Of a DNA stretch of 8,725 bases, positions 6,161 to 8,725 are shown in pieces (the first letter of the stretch is position 1; each line of letters begins with the position of its first letter). The stretch covers positions 1 to 8,725 of the forward strand of contig NZ_CAMLFY010000157.1 in assembly GCF_946479415.1 (NCBI RefSeq), read 5' to 3'. The DNA comes from an uncultured Shinella sp. (GTDB taxonomy: Bacteria; Pseudomonadota; Alphaproteobacteria; Rhizobiales; Rhizobiaceae). Both the position numbers and the translations under genes were made by a program. Below the pieces are notes generated by a model. It was not told the DNA's origin, did not search any database, and saw only the letters and a program-made list of their open reading frames with translations.

Positions 6161-6571
6161 CTATGCGGCCGGCCGTGTGACGATGCCGGCCAATACCGTA
6201 TCGACCACGGCATCGATCTCCGCGTCGGTCACGTCGAGCCGTTCCGTCAGCAATCGGCCCCAGGCGAAGCTGGAGAGCAGTTCCGTGGTAAGTATGGGGT
6301 TCACATCCGCCCGGACTTCGCCGCGCGCCTGAGCCCTCTCGATGATCTTGCCGCTCTGGCTGCGACGGTCGGCCATATAGGCCGAAAGCGCCGCCAGCGC
6401 GTCGCGATCGCCCTGCGCCTTCGCCACCACGCAGCGAAACACTTCGCCGCCCGTGCCCTCCCGCCAGGTCGCCAGGATGCCCGTCAGATAGGCGCGCAGG
6501 TCTTCACGGATGTTGCCCGTATCGGGGAAGATGAAGCTTGTGCGCTTGCGGCAATGATAGACATTCGCCAT
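6161..6571 (-). pseudogene. TetR-family regulator remnant lacking the DNA-binding domain
   Basis: From the ATG at 6571 the product is 136 residues (164 from an in-frame ATG at 6655, which lies inside a terminator hairpin). From FPDTGNIREDLRAYL onward it reads like the ligand-binding C-terminal domain of TetR/AcrR regulators: an AKAQGDRDALAAL segment, a RRSQSGKIIERAQARGEVRADV helix, then LLSSFAWGRLLTERLDVTDAEID and a closing VDTVLAGIV helix. A complete TetR protein has about 60 more N-terminal residues forming a helix-turn-helix. Here only NVYHCRKRTSF precedes the domain, and it shows no helix-turn-helix. Only about 85 bases lie between 6655 and the end of dnaJ, and they hold a terminator and a repeat, so the missing part is not simply out of frame. 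I therefore call it a truncated remnant. It could alternatively be a short effector-binding protein that is still translated. Confidence 0.65.
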
Positions 6572-6633
6572 GGTCTTCGTCGTCTCGCCCTTCGTGCAGA
6601 AGCGGTTCTCCAGCTTCTTCCTGCGCTCGGCAT

Positions 6634-6663
6634 GAAAAAGCCGGGGTGTTTCCACCCCGGCTT
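6634..6663 (-). terminator. Intrinsic terminator of the dnaK-dnaJ operon
   Basis: Read on the minus strand, AGCCGGGGTG and CACCCCGGCT form a 10-bp stem around a four-base GAAA loop. The downstream arm (6639-6648) runs directly into a run of five T (6639-6635). It lies about 80 bases beyond the dnaJ stop, after the second palindromic repeat. On the plus strand the stem is followed by TTCGTTTT, so it might also weakly stop rightward transcripts from the HAD gene. Confidence 0.88.
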
Positions 6664-6679
6664 CGTTTTGGTTTCATTT

Positions 6680-6730
6680 TTTATCGCGTTCTCCGACGCC
6701 GAAGCGAAATCGCTTCGGCTGGAAATGCTC
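6680..6730. repeat. Second copy of the palindromic repeat (copy B), inverted relative to copy A
   Basis: The reverse complement of this segment reads GAGCATTTCC, then GCCGAAGCG, a four-base loop and CGCTTCGGC, then GTCGGAGAACGCGA. This matches copy A (2813-2863) almost base for base, including the 9-bp hairpin stem (6698-6706 with 6711-6719), with AAAT/ATTT in the loop instead of TTTT. The CTAG end is degraded (CAGGAG instead of CTAGAG), and the second hairpin of copy A is absent. It sits between the dnaJ stop (10 bases away) and the operon terminator, in the dnaJ 3' untranslated region. Confidence 0.8.
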
Positions 6731-6740
6731 CTGAAGACGA

Positions 6741-7865
6741 TCAGCCTTCGAAAAATTCCTTCATCCGCGCGAAGAAACCGGCGGATTCCGGATTGTTGTC
6801 CTTCGAGGAGATTTCCTCGAATTCCTTGAGCAGTTCACGCTGGCGCTTGGTCAGCTTCTGCGGCGTCTCGATCTGGATCTGGATATAGAGATCGCCGACC
6901 TGGTTGGAGCGCAGCACCGGCATGCCCTTGCCCTTCAGGCGGAACTGCTTGCCGGCCTGCGTGCCCTCCGGCACCGAGACGCGCGACTTGGTGCCGTCGA
7001 GCGTCGCGACGTCGAAGGTCCCGCCAAGCGCCGCCGTCGTCATCGAGATCGGCACGGCGCAATAGAGATCCGCCCCGTCGCGCTGGTAGAATTCATGCGG
7101 CTTGACCGACAGGAAGATATAGAGATCGCCCGCCGGACCGCCGCGCACGCCAGCCTCGCCCTCGCCCGAGAGGCGAATGCGCGTGCCATCCTCGATGCCG
7201 GCCGGGATGTTCACCGACAGCGAGCGCTCTTCCGTGACGCGGCCGTTGCCGTGGCACTTGGTGCAGGGATCGGTGATCGTCTGGCCGCGGCCATGACAGG
7301 TCGGGCAGGTGCGCTCGATGGAGAAAAAGCCTTGTGCTGCGCGCACGCGGCCGGAGCCCTGGCAGGTGGCGCAGGTTTTCGGGCTGGTGCCGGGCTTGGC
7401 GCCCGTACCGGTGCAGACGTCGCAGGTGATCGACGTCGGCACGCGGATCTGCGCGGTCTTGCCGGCGTAAGCCTCTTCCAGCGAGATTTCCATGTTGTAG
7501 CGCAGGTCGCCGCCGCGCTCGCGCCCACCGGAGGAGCGCCGCTGGCGTCCGCCGCCCATCATCTCGCCGAAGATGTCCTCGAAGATGTCGGAGAAGCCGC
7601 CGCCCTGGAAGCCGCCGCCACCGCCGCCCATGCCGCCCTGCTCGAAGGCGGCGTGGCCGTAACGGTCATAGGCCGCGCGCTTCTGCGCGTCCTTCAGCGT
7701 CTCGTAGGCTTCGTTGACTTCCTTGAACTTCTGCTCGGCAGAGGCATCGCCCGGATTCTTGTCCGGATGATACTTCATCGCCATCTTGCGGAAGGCGCTC
7801 TTCAGCTCCTTCTCATCGGCGGTCTTGGAGACACCCAGCGTCTCGTAAAAATCAGCTTTTGCCAT
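6741..7865 (-). CDS. dnaJ: Chaperone protein DnaJ (Hsp40)
   Basis: This complete 374-residue type I J-protein delivers unfolded substrates to DnaK and stimulates its ATPase. The J domain (about 1-70) has the HPD triad at His33-Pro34-Asp35. A Gly/Phe-rich linker with a run of glycines follows (about 76-106). The zinc-binding region holds four CxxCxGxG repeats with cysteine pairs 148/151, 165/168, 187/190 and 201/204. The C-terminal substrate-binding beta domains extend to the end. All zinc ligands are present. The ATG at 7863-7865 is preceded by GAGAG (7869-7873), a fair ribosome-binding site. Both the site and the start codon lie inside the 3' end of the upstream small gene, which stops at 7852, so dnaJ translation is probably coupled to it. 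The dnaK gene upstream is on the same strand, and an intrinsic terminator follows. Confidence 0.97.
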   Translation of the reverse strand: MAKADFYETLGVSKTADEKELKSAFRKMAMKYHPDKNPGDASAEQKFKEVNEAYETLKDAQKRAAYDRYGHAAFEQGGMGGGGGGFQGGGFSDIFEDIFGEMMGGGRQRRSSGGRERGGDLRYNMEISLEEAYAGKTAQIRVPTSITCDVCTGTGAKPGTSPKTCATCQGSGRVRAAQGFFSIERTCPTCHGRGQTITDPCTKCHGNGRVTEERSLSVNIPAGIEDGTRIRLSGEGEAGVRGGPAGDLYIFLSVKPHEFYQRDGADLYCAVPISMTTAALGGTFDVATLDGTKSRVSVPEGTQAGKQFRLKGKGMPVLRSNQVGDLYIQIQIETPQKLTKRQRELLKEFEEISSKDNNPESAGFFARMKEFFEG

Positions 7866-8331
7866 TTTCTCTCAAAGCCTTGTAAGCCTTTTCGACGGCT
7901 CGATGAATCTGAGGCGCCTCGCGAAGTTCTCTTTCGCAATTTCGGATATCATTGCGAAAACCCTTGATGCTGTTTTCAACAACATCGACAAGCATCAGAG
8001 AAACCTCGCCAGCGGAACCGAATGCCTTCTCCAGAGCGATTGCCGTGAATGCGAGAGATTCAGCGGCCATCTCACATTCTGAAACTTTCGCACCTCGCCG
8101 CACCCGCACATGAGCCCTGTCGACAACACGTCCTAAGCGGTCACCTGACAACGAAAGCGCCCTTGCATTCCTGCCTTTGATTGCAACTGCAATCTTGGCT
8201 TCCTCATTCAGCACAATCTCATACACAGGCCGCGGATTGAAGTCCGCGGCCTGTGTGACACCGGATACCATTGCTCCACCGAAAGCCAAGGCAGGAATAG
8301 CAACTATTCCCACACAATGACGTGGAGACAT
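7852..8331 (-). CDS. Small secreted protein of unknown function inside the dnaK-dnaJ operon
   Basis: I do not recognise this 159-residue protein. The ATG at 8331 is chosen because AAGGGG, overlapping the end of the dnaK stop, is six bases upstream; an ATG at 8337 touches that site and is less likely, and longer forms would run into dnaK. Residues 1-28 look like a signal peptide (Arg4, hydrophobic [16 protein letters not shown], cleavage near TQA|AD). The mature part begins with a short strand-rich portion ([18 protein letters not shown]), then a mostly helical, charged region with [12 protein letters not shown] and a lysine-rich C-terminus. Two cysteines (in SECEMA and RNCERE) could form a disulfide in the periplasm. 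Base composition is clearly poorer in GC (four lines counted by hand, about 42-55%) than dnaJ (a sampled line about 75%). It starts 10 bases after dnaK and overlaps dnaJ by 14 bases. Confidence 0.65.
   Translation of the reverse strand: MSPRHCVGIVAIPALAFGGAMVSGVTQAADFNPRPVYEIVLNEEAKIAVAIKGRNARALSLSGDRLGRVVDRAHVRVRRGAKVSECEMAAESLAFTAIALEKAFGSAGEVSLMLVDVVENSIKGFRNDIRNCERELREAPQIHRAVEKAYKALRENGKS
8223..8256. repeat. 14-bp perfect inverted repeat inside the small secreted-protein gene
   Basis: The arms ACACAGGCCGCGGA (8223-8236) and TCCGCGGCCTGTGT (8243-8256) are exactly complementary around a six-base loop. The mRNA would form a very stable GC-rich hairpin across the codons for the signal-peptide cleavage region ([12 protein letters not shown]), about 75 bases after the start codon. 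No T-run follows on the minus strand, so it is not an intrinsic terminator. It may slow ribosomes, stabilise or mark a processing point between dnaK and dnaJ, or be a protein-binding dyad in DNA. Confidence 0.75.
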
Positions 8332-8341
8332 CGGCATCCCC

Positions 8342-8725
8342 TTATGCGGACTTCTTGTCGTCCTTGACTTCCTCGTAGTCGGCATCGACGACGTTGTCGC
8401 CGGCGTCACCGGAGGAAGCGGCTTCTTCAGCCTGCTGGGCCTCGTAGATCGCCTGACCGAGCTTCATGGAAACTTCCATGAGCGTGTTGGTCTTGGCCTT
8501 GATGTCTTCGGCATCCGGCTCGGAGGCCTCGACAGCGGTCTTGAGGTCGGCGATCGCGGTCTCGATGGCCTTGCGGTCATCTTCCGTGACCTTGTCGCCA
8601 TATTCCTTGAGCGACTTTTCCGAGGAGTGGATCAGGCTTTCGGCCTGGTTCTTCGCCTCGACGCCCTCACGGCGCTTCTTGTCGTTCTCGGCATTGGCCT
8701 CGGCGTCCTTGACCATCTTCTCGAT
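8342..8725 (-). CDS. dnaK: Chaperone protein DnaK (Hsp70), C-terminal part only
   Basis: The gene runs off the right edge of the window; 127 C-terminal residues and the TAA stop are present. They cover the helical lid of the substrate-binding domain, beginning [13 protein letters not shown] and continuing through [22 protein letters not shown] and [21 protein letters not shown]. The flexible tail ends with [10 protein letters not shown], the conserved DnaK C-terminus in proteobacteria. The ATPase domain and promoter are outside. Nothing in the visible part is abnormal. It heads the group dnaK - small secreted protein - dnaJ. The next gene starts 10 bases after the stop, with its ribosome-binding site touching the stop codon, so the three are very likely co-transcribed. 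Confidence 0.95.
   Translation of the reverse strand: MEKMVKDAEANAENDKKRREGVEAKNQAESLIHSSEKSLKEYGDKVTEDDRKAIETAIADLKTAVEASEPDAEDIKAKTNTLMEVSMKLGQAIYEAQQAEEAASSGDAGDNVVDADYEEVKDDKKSA

Noticed and set aside
7095..7967. 290-codon open frame on the plus strand opposite dnaJ
   Set aside because: It is antisense to the zinc and J domains of DnaJ, rich in Ala/Gly/Arg/Leu, without motifs or a ribosome-binding site.
1..8725. CRISPR array, transposase gene, tRNA or rRNA, toxin-antitoxin or defence cassette
   Set aside because: No regularly spaced direct repeats, no transposase or integrase motifs, no tRNA-like arms and no recognised defence-gene motifs were found. The only mobile-like DNA is the short palindromic repeat family.

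Overview
The window is GC-rich, densely packed chromosomal DNA. Its gene content and protein sequences point to an alphaproteobacterium of the order Hyphomicrobiales, most likely family Rhizobiaceae (Rhizobium/Agrobacterium/Shinella/Ensifer type). The basis is the rhizobial-style adenosine kinase, the RecF and DnaK/DnaJ sequences, and dispersed palindromic repeats starting CTAGAGCATTT. The taxonomic call is inference from recognised sequence style, not from a search.

Layout, left to right. A rho-independent terminator of an upstream plus-strand gene (1-34) is followed by a PfkB-family adenosine kinase (103-1095, +). This gene runs tail-to-tail, with an 8-base overlap, into a secreted two-SH3-domain protein (1088-1627, -). 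A divergent gap leads to a D-2-hydroxyacid dehydrogenase of the glyoxylate/hydroxypyruvate reductase type (1809-2813, +). Facing it is a three-gene minus-strand operon, recF - moeB/thiF-like - GNAT acetyltransferase (5260 down to 2902), held together by two ATGA start/stop overlaps. A palindromic repeat element fills the space between the dehydrogenase and the GNAT gene, and its two ends supply both stop codons. Divergent from recF is a HAD sugar-phosphate phosphatase with a TTG start (5480-6157, +). It abuts, tail-to-tail, a TetR-type regulator remnant that has lost its DNA-binding domain (6161-6571, -). The right end is the chaperone operon dnaK (C-terminal part only) - small secreted protein gene - dnaJ, all on the minus strand, ending in a second copy of the palindromic repeat and an intrinsic terminator.

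How the genes work together. DnaK and DnaJ form the Hsp70 folding machine. RecF serves recombinational repair. The E1-like enzyme and the acetyltransferase look co-translated with RecF, but no functional link is evident. The kinase, dehydrogenase and HAD phosphatase are single-gene metabolic units.

Most unusual points: (1) a lower-GC gene for a small, apparently secreted, unrecognised protein sits inside the dnaK-dnaJ operon, carries a 14-bp perfect hairpin at its signal-peptide junction, and overlaps the dnaJ start; (2) the palindromic element whose CTAG ends terminate two convergent genes, with relatives next to dnaJ and recF; (3) a TetR remnant without an HTH; (4) a MoeB-like protein without zinc cysteines; (5) a hairpin that can bury the ribosome-binding site of the adenosine kinase gene. 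I found no clear new defence system, CRISPR array, transposase, tRNA or rRNA.
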